A stretch of 64,000 bases of DNA. It comes from Adiantum capillus-veneris. Lineage: Eukaryota > Streptophyta > Polypodiopsida > Polypodiales > Pteridaceae. Where the stretch lies: positions 86,035,180 to 86,099,179 of the forward strand of contig CM043962.1 in NCBI GenBank assembly GCA_014529385.2. The letters run 5' to 3'. How positions within the stretch are numbered: the first letter of the stretch is position 1; every line of letters begins with the position of its first letter. Shown here piece after piece: positions 22,860 through 35,346 of this stretch. The notes beneath the pieces are model-generated. The model did no database searches and was not told the origin of the DNA. It worked only from the letters and a program-made list of their open reading frames with translations. The position numbers and the translations under genes are program-made.

Positions 22860-25800
22860 AAATATTGAGTTAAATATTGAATGAATAACCATTACCTGCA
22901 ATAGGGTTACATCTATAAAATACTTGCCCAAAAAAAGTAGCGTAGTAGGGTTTGCTGCAACCCTTACCCACACTTCTTGATGTGAAGGCCTATAGAGCTT
23001 GTATTGCTATCCCCCTCAAAATAGCCCATCCATCGCAAGCCTACAAGAGGCAAACAAGCACGGCATTAGAGCGTTGGTTTAGCTGGGTGTGATGTATCCT
23101 AGATTCAGTCTCCTTGAGTGTGGTCATATCAATGAGACTGGCCATTTAATTAAATCGTGGAACAATTCCTGCGTAGGTTCTAACTTCTAGGCTCCGCAGA
23201 TTAAAATTGCAACCGAGATAGATTGTCGGATTAAAGCACAGACACGGAGAGAGGGAGAGAGAGAGAGAGTTGTTGAAGACCCGTGTTACACAGGGTGAGG
23301 GTCAAGGGAGATCAGAGTGAAGAACGTAGCAATGTCCATAGCATTTTGTTTAGCTTTTAGGCGAAGAGTGCATATAATGCGGAGATTCTGATGTGTCTTT
23401 AAAAATTATTGACACATGTGTTCATGTGAGACGAGAGAGATACACACACACACACACACACACAGATACGACAATTCTATAAAGAGTGAGTGCATCTCTC
23501 TTCTTATTGCGCTGCCCTTGGCCTGCAAAGAAGAAACCGCAAAAAAGATAAGGGTGAAGGGGACTTTTAAGAAGGGGAAAAGAAAGGCAATCAGAAAATT
23601 GATCGCCCAAGTATAGCAAGCCCATTACTCCGTAATACTACCCGAATTTATTACCGCAGGGCAGGGGCGCCGATTTACGTGTGGATCAGAGGCCATATCG
23701 CTGGTACAGCGGTGGTTATACAGGATCCGGAGTGTCAGCGCCAACAAACTGGTAGTTAGCAGGCTGCTTTGGCCCAGGCCCAGGTCCCTCCTTTCTAGAA
23801 ATGGAGACTGCGAGACCATAACCTAGAAGTTGAAGGCACGAAGGCAGTTGCCCCATGATCCATTGACGTACTACTCCAGCTTATACAACAATCAGGTTAA
23901 AGGTATTGCCTGTTATAAAATCTGCAGGCTCAGCCCTTGAGTGAATCGTTGGTGCGCACCCAGTTCGTGTCGACACAGGGAGCAGCCAGCAGCAGGTGCC
24001 CGACATTAGGCTGGATGATGATATCGGACTTGGGCAGGTCTCAAATGCATTTTGGAGCAGGCCTCACAGTGGTATGTACGCCAAATGCGGCTTTTTACTG
24101 GTCAAGTTTGGTTTTGAAGCTCTACGGATCGGAGTATTTACAGGTGTCTAAAGTATAGATTCGATGTGCTATACGGCTCGGTTTTTTTGGGCTCGTTATT
24201 TCAAGATGTTATTGGATCGGGAGAAGGGTATCAAGATGAAGCTTGAGCCGGCCTAGTCATTGCGATCGATAAAGCTACACGACGGCGTGGCTTTCGGTTG
24301 GGACAAAGCCCAAGTCGAAGAACTTTTTAGAGTAAACTTAGAAGTGGGGTGGGACCGGTCGCCAAACAGGGCCTAAAAAAAATAGCTTTGAGATATTAAC
24401 AGGGAAAAAAAAGGGTATGTCTGCAGTCGACGAGCAACGTGAGCATAGAAGGGGGCGCCATTTGGAGGTTATGCATGAGGAAGGCGCCACTTGGGCCATG
24501 CATGAGGAGAAGGAGGTTGCAACCTCAAGGCCAACTGGTTGAAAGGCTGGCAACCAGTTATACAGGAGGGGGCGCTGCAGTGTGTGGGGAGACCCGCCAG
24601 GGTTGCGGGTAGGAAGGAGTTGCAGGTGCGCTGCGGGGAGCCGCCAAGGGGCGGGCCAGACCAGAGAAGGGAGGAAGGAGGAAGCGGGCGCCAGAGTTGG
24701 CGTGGCTCTGAGCAAGATAAAGGGGTGGCCTTCACTGGCTGAAGGAAGCCGCAAGGGCTGCAGCTCATCGAACCAGGGAGTTGGAGGGTTATGGGCTCTA
24801 TGCAGGGCCGCCAGAGGAGCCGTCAAGGGTAGGGAAAGCAAAGGGCCACCTGAGGGGCTGGATAACGCAAGGAGGAAGGTTACGTGAGCACCAAGGAGGG
24901 GTAACCCTTACAAGGCGTGCAAGGAAGTAGTGACGATGTTTTTTTGCAGAATATTTTTCATTGTCCATCCTTCGATTATGGTCAGTTTGATCGGCATATT
25001 CACTATCTTTATAATCTAAATGTTTGCTTTAAATATTCTTAAGATTTCTCTCTTGCTATTTGTTTAGTGGAGTCGGGTGTACATACGTGCTTCTAGCATG
25101 TGCCAGGTGTGTGAGTCTGTACTGTGGAGAAGCTGTGTAAGACAAGCATGGTCAGTTTGCATGGGAGCTTGAGCATGCCATTAACTTAATAAGTGTTCAA
25201 GGGTATTGGCTCATATGGGAGTTCTTATCTATGGCATATCTTTGGCTAAAGATGGTCGAGTGCGGGAGCAGTGATTATATATTCTATGGTGTGTGAGTGT
25301 AGTCGGGGTTGGTTGGGTACGAGCATGATTTGGTGGTTGGTGGGTGGCGTGTCGGTCATTTGAGCTCAGATCCTCCCCGATCCTCTTCATCATGAGTCTA
25401 CACACTCATGGACAAGCAGAGTGCTCGATCTGGGCTTGGGATTTGGACATGAAGTCATACCAAGAAAATGTACCACTGTATCTAAACAGTGCGTGCGCAC
25501 ATGCGCTCGTCTCCGCACCCATGTGACAATGGGGAATTGTGGGAGGTTCTGGATCACTCGTGTGAAAGCAGAGAGCAACATTCAGTCCAACTCGCTAGAA
25601 ATGCAGGGTACTACTACAACGGCTACTACAGTAGTATCGATAGCAAGTAATTCAGCTTCTGTCTTGCTAATAAACTTAACAATCATTATAGTACGCCTTC
25701 AACTATAGAGTAGGAACTATGGATCATTCCTGCTCTGACCCCCTCGCGAACCATTTACCACCACATTGCCTAGTGCTCCTGCATGCACAGCTCCATTTGC

Positions 25801-26700
25801 TGCTAATACTGGTCCTGGTCATGCTTTGCACACGTCCCTCGGTTGCATGCCGACGATAGGCACAAGAAGCACCTCATGCAATGGTGCAAAATACTCAACA
25901 CGAGAGAGAGCACCGTGCACCTCAACACAACAAATAGTTATTTGGTACTTTTTCAGCCTCTTTTGTAATTTGCCATGATTCCTCGTATAAGAAAGATAAA
26001 AATTTCATTGAAATTAACATTTTTTCTAGGTTTGTCACTGAAATAGAGAAAATGATTGTTTGTTGGTCAAATCATATCTAAATCAAGTGAGACTTGATAG
26101 GTAGGTTGAAAACATCATAACCAAGCTGTTAAAACCTAAGCAGACAAAAATTTGATGGCATGGAATGAACTCCTTTGTCTAGGATCTACAGGATGCCATC
26201 ACAAAAATGCTAATGATGCTAATGGCTTTGTGTTGAAGATGCTAATATTTTGATTATTGTTAAAGATGCTACTATTCTAATTTCGTACTTTTTTTTTATT
26301 GTTCTTTGGTTGCTAGTTCAAATCAATGGATACCTATACTTATATATTGCTTTTTATATGTGGTTAGCAGATTAAAAATATTTTGACTAGTGTACCTAAG
26401 GAAAGAAATACTTACAAAATGTCTCTTCAAAATCACTTTTCCACTGGGATTCAAAAACATGAGGAAGGAGCTTTATTTTTACGAACATTTTCTCTGGACT
26501 GCGAGAAGATCTAGCATCACAATATTCCCAAGATCTTCTACAACGCTCGGAGATAAAAGTGTTATGGCCAAAAATAAGATATAACTTATTTTCTAAGGGG
26601 AAAAAAGTTTGGAATATACAAAAGATTTTTCTTGACGATCTGGTTGATTGGGAAGGAAATTTAAAATTAGTGTTGGCAAAAGAGAAGTTGGGCCTAATGA
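22860..26700. other. Intergenic DNA without recognised genes
   Basis: The region includes a (CA)n run at 23443-23464 and a GC-rich patch at about 24420-24900 whose open frames on both strands (up to 167 codons) look like composition effects. 23055-23120 has weak resemblance to pol III A and B boxes. AT-rich from about 25980. Confidence 0.45.
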
Positions 26701-26720
26701 AATATCACAAAATGACCCAC

Positions 26721-27090
26721 TATGGAGGTGGAAACATGCCTTTATCATTGATGCGCTATATAATGAGTATGATAATCCATCTCATTGCAACAAAACGACT
26801 TTTTACTTATGAAAAGCCTTGGTAGATTTGAACTAAGTTACGTAGCGACTCTTAGCTTGGTCAAGCGCATGGACTTGGGCTTTGTTTTGAAAGTATATTT
26901 ATGTATAGCTTATGGAGATGGAAACATGTCTTTATCATTGATGCGCTACATAATGAGTGTGATAATCCATCTCATTCTAGCAAAATGGCTTTGTACTTAT
27001 GAAGAGCCCTAGTAGATTTGAACTAAGTTACATAGCGACTCTTGACTTCGTGAGGGCTTGGTTTTGAAGATATGTCTATGTGTATAAATT
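26721..27090. repeat. 190-bp tandem duplication
   Basis: TATGGAGGTGGAAACATG at 26721 recurs as TATGGAGATGGAAACATG at 26911, and the two units stay alignable through gatgcgctayataatgagt and agatttgaactaagttac to about 27090. Divergence is moderate. Confidence 0.88.
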
Positions 27091-27196
27091 GAATGGAGGT
27101 TTAGGGTTTAAGATATGAAATCTTTGAGTTTCTTTTTAGTTTCAACATCCACTAATGCAAATAAAAGAGTTCTCTTCCACGTCAAAATTATATACA

Positions 27197-28215
27197 TAGG
27201 TTTTAGGGTGCGCTTGAACTTTTGTTAAAAAAGTACTACATAAGGGTACACAAGCATATAAATATACAAGCATGCCATTTATGTGATGTGCCAGAAAAAG
27301 ATCACTAAGTTAGATCCCATAAGCAGCCAGAACTACAATCCTCCTTATGACAACCCGGCATTAATTTAGAGATCCACAAAAACTAAAAACTTACCTGTTG
27401 TACTCAATTAAAAAATGTCTCTTTTATGCATAGCGTGAATGTTTTTATGAAAACCAGGTAGACAATAAGAGCCAAAGAACCCGTATATTTTTTCATGTAG
27501 AGTCCCAATGTAAGGCTTTATATGGTGCTTATGAAAATTAACCAGGTAGACAATAAGAGCTAGAAAACCCATATGTATTTTTTCATGTAGAGTTCCAGAT
27601 GATGCCTAAATCACATGTTAGAATCTAGATGTTGTAGAATCACATGTACTACATGTGCTAATTTTAACAAGGACAATACCCACTTTGCCCAGTAGCTATC
27701 CACTATCAGAAAGCCAAGTGAAAGAGTAAGGTAGGCACTCAATACCAATAGCTATGTTAAGTTTTGAGGAAAAGTTACTAAAGCTACATATCGATCAAAG
27801 TAATCCAGCTAAATATCCAAGGTTATCTTTAGGTGAATTACAAAGCCAATAGGGAATACCATTTTACGTATGACAAAAAACATTTTAGGTATACCTTAAA
27901 TAATCAAAGATATATTAAGTTGGAGACAACTTGCACAAAGGTAAACCAGCTAAGTATCCAAAATCATCTCCAGGTAAGTTACAAATCGAGTAGGAAACAT
28001 TGATCTAGGGATGCAATATATATCATTATTCAATAGATTAACAATATATCAATGGAAAATGAGATCATACGATATCACTATGCTATGTGATTCGGATAAA
28101 CATGAAAGAGAAGTTCCATTGTCTCACGTTTAGGGTGTGTGTGTGTGTGATAGTATCATGCAATAGTGAATGTTTAGGTTTTAGGGTGCGCTTGAACTTT
28201 TGTAAAAGGTACTAC
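27197..28215. repeat. Direct repeats ~980 bp apart upstream of the transposase-like gene
   Basis: Blocks at 27197-27240 and 28175-28215 share TAGGTTTTAGGGTGCGCTTG, then aacttttgt and gtactaca. The second copy lies just before the transposase-like locus. They could be parts of its 5' region or bounds of a duplicated segment. Confidence 0.6.
27453..27600. repeat. 88-bp tandem duplication
   Basis: ACCAGGTAGACAATAAGAGC at 27453 recurs at 27541, each followed by ttttttcatgtagagt. Confidence 0.85.
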
Positions 28216-28301
28216 AATTTTTTAAAATGAGTAACTTGTTTATTTTTTTGTTTTGTTTTGTTTATTTAGATATATATACTCCAGGATACTTTGAGCTACC
28301 C

Positions 28302-28755
28302 ATGGCAAGAAAGGAGATTGTCGTGCATTTGAATGAGGGTAGTTTAGACCAAGACACAACTTTAGGCTTTGTTCTTCTAAAGTTTGGAGGTACTTACAAA
28401 GACTTGAGAGCAGAAATTTCTTGTGACAAGATATTTTGTGATGACTTTTGTGTTTTTGGGAGGGTCCAAAATGCTTCCTTTAGCACCATCACAAGAGGAG
28501 AGGTGGGAAGTTGAAGTGGAGGAGGTGACAATTCGGGAAAAAGCGAAAAGTAACGCATGCAAGCGTCCACAAGTGGATTCCATGGGTTTAAGCAATGATC
28601 CACCTACCTTGAGCTCTAGCAATGATCCTCATATACATTACCAAATACCTAGTGTTGGTAATGATGACATTCCTATGTGTGAAGATGTGGCTATCACCTC
28701 ACACAAGATGCTAAAGCGCACTTTAGCCTCTGCAAAGGAGGTTAGAAAGTGGTAA
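28302..28755 (+). pseudogene. N-terminal segment of transposase-like protein
   Basis: The frame opens with MARKEIVVHLNEGS and GFVLLKFGGTYKDLRAEIS. After a shift near 28450 it continues in the next frame as FVFLGGSKMLPLAPSQEE and RWEVEVEEV, then a polar linker to 28755. The first part could be a small ubiquitin-like or PB1-like fold, but this is only an impression. Confidence 0.4.
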
Positions 28756-28787
28756 GGAGATGTCAAGGTTGTTAAAGAGAAAAAGGC

Positions 28788-29387
28788 ATGGAGCGTCATG
28801 ATAGATTTGAGTTGATGTCAAAAGATAAGGATGGGAAAGCTATGTTCCAACTTTGGTGTGTCGAATGTGAAAATCCATACGGGCAAGGAGGGAATGATAC
28901 AATTTCTAACTTTCTACACTCACACATCAACACAGTGGCTCATCGGCACCACCTTGGAGTGGGCAAAAGAAGAAAGCAGAAGCACGACAATGAAATGGCA
29001 GAGCTCTCAAAAGTGGACATGAAGTCCAAAAATAAGGAGAAGGTGGATGAAGCCTTGCTTGAATTTTCCACCTTTGAAAGGGACAATTCTCCCATCTTTG
29101 GTGTTGTTCTTGACACTCTTGGAGAGTATGAGAAAATTTGTCAAAAATATTTGTGGAATGTACGTAGTTTGGACAAGAAATGGATTCCTTTGTTTCCAAA
29201 AACGGGATCGATTGGCCAATGCATGATTGAACATGTGAATTCCAAGCTTCATATATTCAAAGCGGCTAATGGAGACATTGATGAAAAGATAGCAAAGGTG
29301 GGCCGTCCTAGCAAAGTGCCGATTGAAGATAAGAGACAAAGGAACTTACATGGTTTCTTCAAATGCAACACTAATCTAGGTGAGTAG
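28788..29387 (+). pseudogene. Zinc-finger-like exon of transposase-like protein
   Basis: About 200 codons stay open. MFQLWCVECENP, then NFLHSHINTVAHRHHL gives C-x2-C ... H-x5-H spacing reminiscent of BED or C2H2 DNA-binding fingers that head many DNA transposases. A basic stretch GKRRKQKH follows, and later KVGRPSKVPIEDKRQRNLHGFF. The exon ends at a good donor (CTAG|GTGAGT). Confidence 0.5.
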
Positions 29388-29639
29388 AAAATATTTTTTC
29401 TTTTTACATGATAAATGATTAGTGTGTTTAACATTTCAAGTGTATTTTTTAATCTTATTGTAGAGCCTTGCAATGACAGTAACACAAATGCGTCACAAAA
29501 TGCATTAGGTATCTATCTTTATATGATCATTTTCATGTTTGAATAAAGGAGGAAGATTGTATACTTAATGTGTCTATGCACAATATGCAAAAAATTATTT
29601 GCTACCCACTCTTTGTTGGGTATTTTGGCAAGACACTTA

Positions 29640-31259
29640 TAAGGTTGAAGACAAGATGTTTGATTTGAAACCTTTCTTGGATGACTACAAAGGAGGTGGT
29701 TGTTGGGATTGTGAGCCAACTACGATGGCCACATTTTTGTTTAAAGAGGTGCTTGTGTGTATCCGAGGGACATTTCGTCATAAAGATTGCAAACGAGTAA
29801 ATCCTCATGGGGTTCCCTTTGAGACTTTTCAATGTACAAAGTGCACTACAATCCCCAAAGAGCAAGACTTTCGCATGTGTTTGTATCGAGAAGACAAATC
29901 AATGCAAAATAGAGACTCTCGTGGGATCGGCGATGGAAGAAGATTGGATTTCATGACCCACTCAGAAATTTTACAGATTGCAAGAGCCAAGGGAAATATG
30001 GTTAGGAAACTTAAAAGGCAGGTTTGGTTCACCAAAACAAGAGTTGCAGCTTTAAGTGTCAAGGTTCGAAGTCTTCAAGAAAGCACATTTGAAGCAATGA
30101 AAAGAGGAGATGTGAAGAAGTTTTTCCATGACATAGTCAATGCTCATAAGTATGGCCTTTTTGATGGGAAAGGGGCCTTATGGAACTTTCTTGTGGATAT
30201 TTCTCAAAACATGGCAAGAGAAAATGCAGGAAAGCGGTACTCAGAAACAACAAAGAATCTCTTTGAGGCTATAAAGATTTGGGGAGGTACTCGGTTGCAT
30301 AATTTTCTTTCCTTAAATCTTGAAGGTCCAAATTTTTCAACCACCATGCGGGCTACTCGAAAATCTCTTTCTTATCGAACAGGCCTAAGAGAGAATATAT
30401 TCAAGCATTTGGCTAAAATTTACACTTCTCACATGAAAAAAATTGGACTTTGTATGGGAAGTGTGCCAGTAATTATTGATGAAGATGAAACCATCGTCAA
30501 AAGAATGATTCGTTGGGTAGCACGAGATGATCATCTACTCGGATTTTGTGGAAAAAAGGAAAACCATTTTTGCAATCCAAACTTTGTGGTACTTGTTAGA
30601 AATGGCGAGGAGGGTTACAACGTGATTATTGACTCTTTTCAAAAAAATGTGATTGCACATTATGCAAGAGTCTTCATAGCAAATCCCTGGTTGATTGCTT
30701 GCCAAAGTTGGTTGTTTTAGTTCAATTGACATGCAACAAGTTTGATTCTTTTTTCATCAGAGAGCAATGGATGGGAATCTCCCTCTATTGGAATAAATTT
30801 GTGAGAAGCATTGTGGGTCCCTTAATTGGCCATGCTTCTGATGGAGACTCGAGGCGAAGAAAGCTTATGCTAGAGGATTATACATCATCTCTAGGAAATA
30901 GATTCTCAATGTCATGGCAACCTTGGCCTTTCACAGCTTCCGTTGAGATTGATGGGTCTATTTCTGGTTTGGATGATTCAGATTTCATTCACAATGGAAA
31001 GAAATTGATTAATCCTCTTGATAATGCATCTAGATTAGTCCTTGGCCAAGACTTGGCTACTTTAAATCATGTAGCTCTTGTATATCAAACTTTCAAGGTT
31101 GAGGAGCATGGTCTTCAACAAGGTGACATTGAAAGAAAAGATCGCCAAAATTGGAGGTCCACACAAAGAATAGCAAGCCGCAATGTTCAAAATTGCTTAA
31201 GCTTGTTGCGGACCCAATCCACTATACGTCGAGAGCAAACACTTGCTACAGAGATGTAG
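29640..31259 (+). pseudogene. RNase H-like core of transposase-like protein
   Basis: The first frame (to 30720) contains a Cys pair segment CTKC, then YSETTKNLFEAIKIWGG, GLRENIFKHLAKIY, VIIDEDETIVKRMIRW, LLGFCGKKENH and GYNVIIDSFQ. After a shift near 30695 the next frame gives LPKLVVLVQLTCNKFDSFF, GHASDGDSRRRKLML, DSDFIHNGKKLINPL and GDIERKDRQNWRSTQRIAS. The DED...D-x2-H-x2-K arrangement followed by a DRQN helix resembles P-element-class transposases. Confidence 0.5.
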
Positions 31260-31459
31260 TCTCATCATACATTGATATCTTTTTATCTCCTTCTCTCAAC
31301 TTATTTGATCGGGTCAAAGCAGCTAGGGGGGTGTCTTTCTTTTTCAGGTACCTACATCATCATCAATCTTATTTTGTACCTTTGTATTGTCACATGTTAG
31401 ATCTTTAAATAGTATCAAGGAGTAACTCTCATGCTTAAATACTTATATAATCTTCCATT

Positions 31460-32823
31460 GTGATTAGACTATGGCACATGTGGATTATGGATCATGAAGC
31501 ATACTCTTTGAAGCAAAATTTTATAAGTAGAGAAACCTTTTTGGACATTCAGTTGTCTTGCCATTTTGTCGTCCTATTGATAAAGGCTTTCAGGGACAAG
31601 TATGGCCACTTGCAGGTTCCTCTTTCCTCCACAGGTTATGATTCTTGTGAGAACTTCTTCAGCAAGGTGGGAGGCATGATAAGATGCTATGATGGTTATG
31701 ATTTGTTGAGTAGCACAGGTGCTCTAAATAGGATTGCTGAAATGCAAGCAGGATCGTCTCTTCTTTTCCTATGGCTCATGCAAAGCAAGAGAATATGTGG
31801 TTTCAGATGAATCATTTAGCAGGTGTTTCATTAGCTAATCTCGGTGATTATAGCAGTGTGCAGAGTGATGGACATATGATTAGCGCTCTAAAAGAGGGTT
31901 TATCGAAAGCGAAGATGTTGTGTTCAACGCTAGGTATGCAACATAAAGATTGGTGTAATGATGCATGGACAGAGTGTGATCTCTCCTATCTTCTTAGTGT
32001 TGCTGACATTGACAATGACAATGAAGAGGACTCATCCACTCAAGTTGATGAGCATACCGAGGATGAGAACATTATCATGGCTGAAAGTGAACTCCGCCAT
32101 ACATTGGATTGTCTTATTGATGAAGAGGAGAGTGGAGTGAAAGAAATATCGTCTCTTGTTTTGATTGATTCAAAGACCATATGCAAAAGCACTCTTGTAA
32201 GCCATCTAAATGGGAATCCTACATTGTCAAAGGATAGGCTCACAAGGGTAAAAACAGAAGTTCTTTTCTCATTGGAAAAGAAGACTCAATTAGATACACG
32301 CACATGTCTTGTAATCGGATTAGATTGTGATGTTTTGTTTGAGAAGACAACAATAGAAGACAGTGCAAAGGAGAAAAATTGTGGTCGATTTGCAAGTACT
32401 AGTCAAGGAGTAAGCAAAGGGACATGGTACTTGGGAAGAGTCGTGAGCATGAGAAGGAAGCTAGGAGGTAGTTTCAAAGAGACTCGTGGTCCTTTTGATC
32501 TTCTAGATCGTCCTCCTAATGTGGAGGTTCATCTATCATGGTATCAAGTGGCCAAAGATAGAAGAAGCTACACATATGATTTAGTGGACAACCAAGCGGT
32601 ATCTTTGGATTCCATAATTGCTAAAGCGCACTTGGATTATGATGCCACAACAAGAAAATATGTTCTTGATGCTAATGATTATAAGGTCTTTACTGATTAT
32701 TTGAAGAATGTGAAAGGTAATTTGATCTTGTGTGGATGGCTATTTTTAGTTAAATTCTATTATATGCTCAAAGTCATCCTGACATGCTTGAGTTTTTTTT
32801 GTAGGATGAATGGGGATGGATAA
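31460..32823 (+). pseudogene. C-terminal part of transposase-like protein
   Basis: 31468-31810 reads LWHMWIMDHEAYSL, LIKAFRDKYGHLQVPLSST, YDSCENFFSKVGGMIR; the Glu here is a candidate third catalytic acid. A shift near 31755 leads to FPMAHAKQENMWFQ, an acidic linker (about 32010-32130) and GTWYLGRVVSMRRKLGG, VEVHLSWYQVAKDRRSY and YDLVDNQAVSLDSIIAKAHL. This last 110-residue block resembles a BAH/Tudor-like SH3 fold. Confidence 0.48.
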
Positions 32824-32829
32824 TGTGCA

Positions 32830-35260
32830 AGTTTGATTTTTAAGGTATATGTTTTTTCTTCATTTCCTTTTCATAATTATGTCCTTTTGTAAATTCTGAA
32901 ACTTGTAAGCTTTAGATTCTTAATTAACATCAGTTTTCATCTTATGGTGAATTTCAATATGGTGCAGGTGCAAGAGTTTTGGCTACAGAGTTTTGTTGCA
33001 TTTTCCTGATGGATTATATATATCATACTTCCTCAAAAGACCTCTACTTATAATGACAAAACATTTTGTTATGTGAAACTTCCATGAAAGATGCCATATG
33101 ATACATGTACTTTATAAAGTGGGTTAGTTACTCATGTTAAGTATTTTATAATGTGAATTGTATTTTATGAAGAGCTTCAATATGGTACAAGGCCACACGT
33201 TTTAGCTACAAAGTGTCTTTGTATTTTTTCAATTGTTTATATCATACTACCTCAGCAGCTCTCTACTTATAAACAATGAGACTAATATTTTTTAGAGCAT
33301 CCATGAAATTTAAAGAAGAAGAATTTATGATATACGCGTTTATGTGGATTAGTTACTCATATTTATTGCTTTTTCATTGTCCTTTTTGACGTTGTGTCAT
33401 TGTTATGTATGTTTGTGAAAAAGATGATTCAATGCTATCGTATGATCAGTATGGTCTAAAGATTTTTTGATAGTTGTTTATTTTGTGCACTTGCCAATGA
33501 CAATGCTCACTAGTTGGCATTTGAATGTTGTCTCTTTGAGCGTGTTGATAGAAATATTTCTCCAATATGGATCTCGCATTGGACTTGGTGTCTTTAAGCG
33601 AGTTGATAAAAGGATATGACCATTGGTTGTCTATTTTTTATAGTTGTCTATTTTGTGCACTTGCCAATGACAATGCTCACTAGTTGGCATTTGAATGTTG
33701 TCTCTTTGAGCGTGTTGATAGAAATATTTCTCCAATATGGATCTTGCATTGGACTTGGTGTCTTTAAGCGAGTTGATAAAAGGATATGACCATTGGTTTG
33801 TGGCTTTGTCCACCAAAATTTTGTTTAAGGCTTGTGGCCTTGTGCATTGACATTTTATTTAATTTTGGAGCATGTTACTAGCAAGATGTTGTGAGCATGT
33901 ATATGGCAAGGAAAGGTTTGGGTTTCTTGTACCACATGTGATCATGTAACTTGAAGCTTGCATCGTGCAAGACACTAGTGTGGGTGTGAGAATTCTTAAT
34001 GAGATTGTTTTTCTCATCGATTGCTGGAAAAACATGATGTGATGTTTATGCCAAACCTGGCACCCTCAACAAAGCACAAAAGGCCCTTAATTAACTTTTG
34101 ACTATACATGTAATCTATTTGAGCAAAAGAAAAATATTGCTCAAGAGCGTTCAACTTTACATGTGGTTTCTTTTGACTGTGAACAAAAGAAAAATTATTG
34201 TTAAAATTGTTGTTTTTTGAAGCACACCAATTGCAAGCTATGAACATGCTTTATGTTTAAATTTTTTAGTGAAAACATTGGGATGGTACTCAAGACCTAT
34301 TGGAGAAACATGTGCTTTGTGGTAAATTGGTTGATGTGTATGGCCAATTGTGGCTCACTTTTATATGGAAAATTGATGTGGTTTACTGAAGTGTGTTGAT
34401 TGCAAGATATGCCCACAACATGGTTGTGATAATGTGGTTTCTTAGAGTGTGTTTATGGCATACGTGGGGAGGTGCAAAACACCTCACATGCTAATTGTGC
34501 ACCTAGATCGATTTTAAATTTGAGACAATTTTTGGCTAGAAAATTATGCACAACATTCAATCACATATAGATAGGAAAAGTTTGAAGGTGATCTCTTTTA
34601 GTGGGTTGATGCAATTCATGAATTGATCTTGATAGAAAAAATCAAGATTGCACACTTGTGGGATGAAAGGCAAAAGAAATTTATAAGTTGTGGGTAGATT
34701 GTTACATTGTTAGGTGTTCATGTTCATGCTTCAAAACTTACTGTTTGCATACAAGAATCCGTGGAAAAACAAACTCGGTTTGATTACTTGTAATGATTGG
34801 TCATTGGTGTGCAATAGAACTTGGATGAATTTTGGGGAAGTTTTTTATCAAGTCAGACATCAAATTTTGCATCAAGCCGGTCATAAATAAGGGTTGATTT
34901 GGAGCAGGTCAAGGGCTGATTTACACTAGCTTTGGATGGGTCGGAATTGAACAAGTATCCAGAGTGCACGCTGACTAGGCACATAGTTTGAAATTCAAAC
35001 TAAGACACATTAAGGATACACCTGAGTCGGTTCCTTAGTATGTTGTCAGTCACTATGCTACACACTCTTTGACTAGTTTTACTCAGCTAGATCATGTGAG
35101 ACCTAAATTTTATATGTAAGAAAGGGGTATGATAGTTTTCTTTATTGGTTGTCGTATAAGCGTAGAAAGGGGGGGCATATTTCCTAATATGAGTCGTATA
35201 TAGGGGTTTTATCAAAGTTGTCCTCTCGCAGGTGGCGTCCCATTTTGTATATAGAGTGAA
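32830..35260. other. AT-rich non-coding flank
   Basis: No gene is recognised. The only clear structure is the 170-bp tandem duplication at 33471-33797. Confidence 0.5.
33471..33797. repeat. 170-bp tandem duplication
   Basis: TAGTTGTTTATTTTGTGCAC at 33471 and TAGTTGTCTATTTTGTGCAC at 33641 begin two almost identical units ending aggatatgaccattggtt. Near identity implies a recent event. Confidence 0.93.
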
Positions 35261-35269
35261 TCCCCCGGG

Positions 35270-35305
35270 CATGTGTCCCTCTTTCCCTTGTGTACAAAGG
35301 AAGCT

Positions 35306-35346
<41 letters not shown>

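Larger units (their letters stand above)
28302..32823 (+). pseudogene. Large transposase-like gene, intron-bearing and frameshifted
   Basis: Adjacent frames between 28302 and 32823 share one theme and join across short GT-AG introns, for example 29380-29462 and 31348-31467. In order they give an N-terminal segment, a Cys/His zinc-finger-like segment, an RNase H-like core, and an acidic linker followed by a compact C-terminal domain. Candidate catalytic acids are D in VIIDEDETIV (about 30470-30498), D in DSDFIHNGKKL (about 30977-31010, a D-x2-H-x2-K pattern as in P-element-type transposases) and E in YDSCENFFSKVGG (about 31636-31677). At least three frameshifts break it (near 28450, 30695 and 31190, probably also 31755). 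Similar uncharacterised proteins are known to me mainly from animals and other transposon-rich genomes; the exact superfamily is uncertain. Confidence 0.55.

Noticed and set aside
23055-23120. Second SINE-like A/B box pair
   Set aside because: The A box lacks the pyrimidine at position 4 and the B box is weak; not enough for a feature.
24338-24841. Overlapping 100-167 codon frames on both strands
   Set aside because: GC-rich patch with few stop codons by composition; no motif or homologue recognised.
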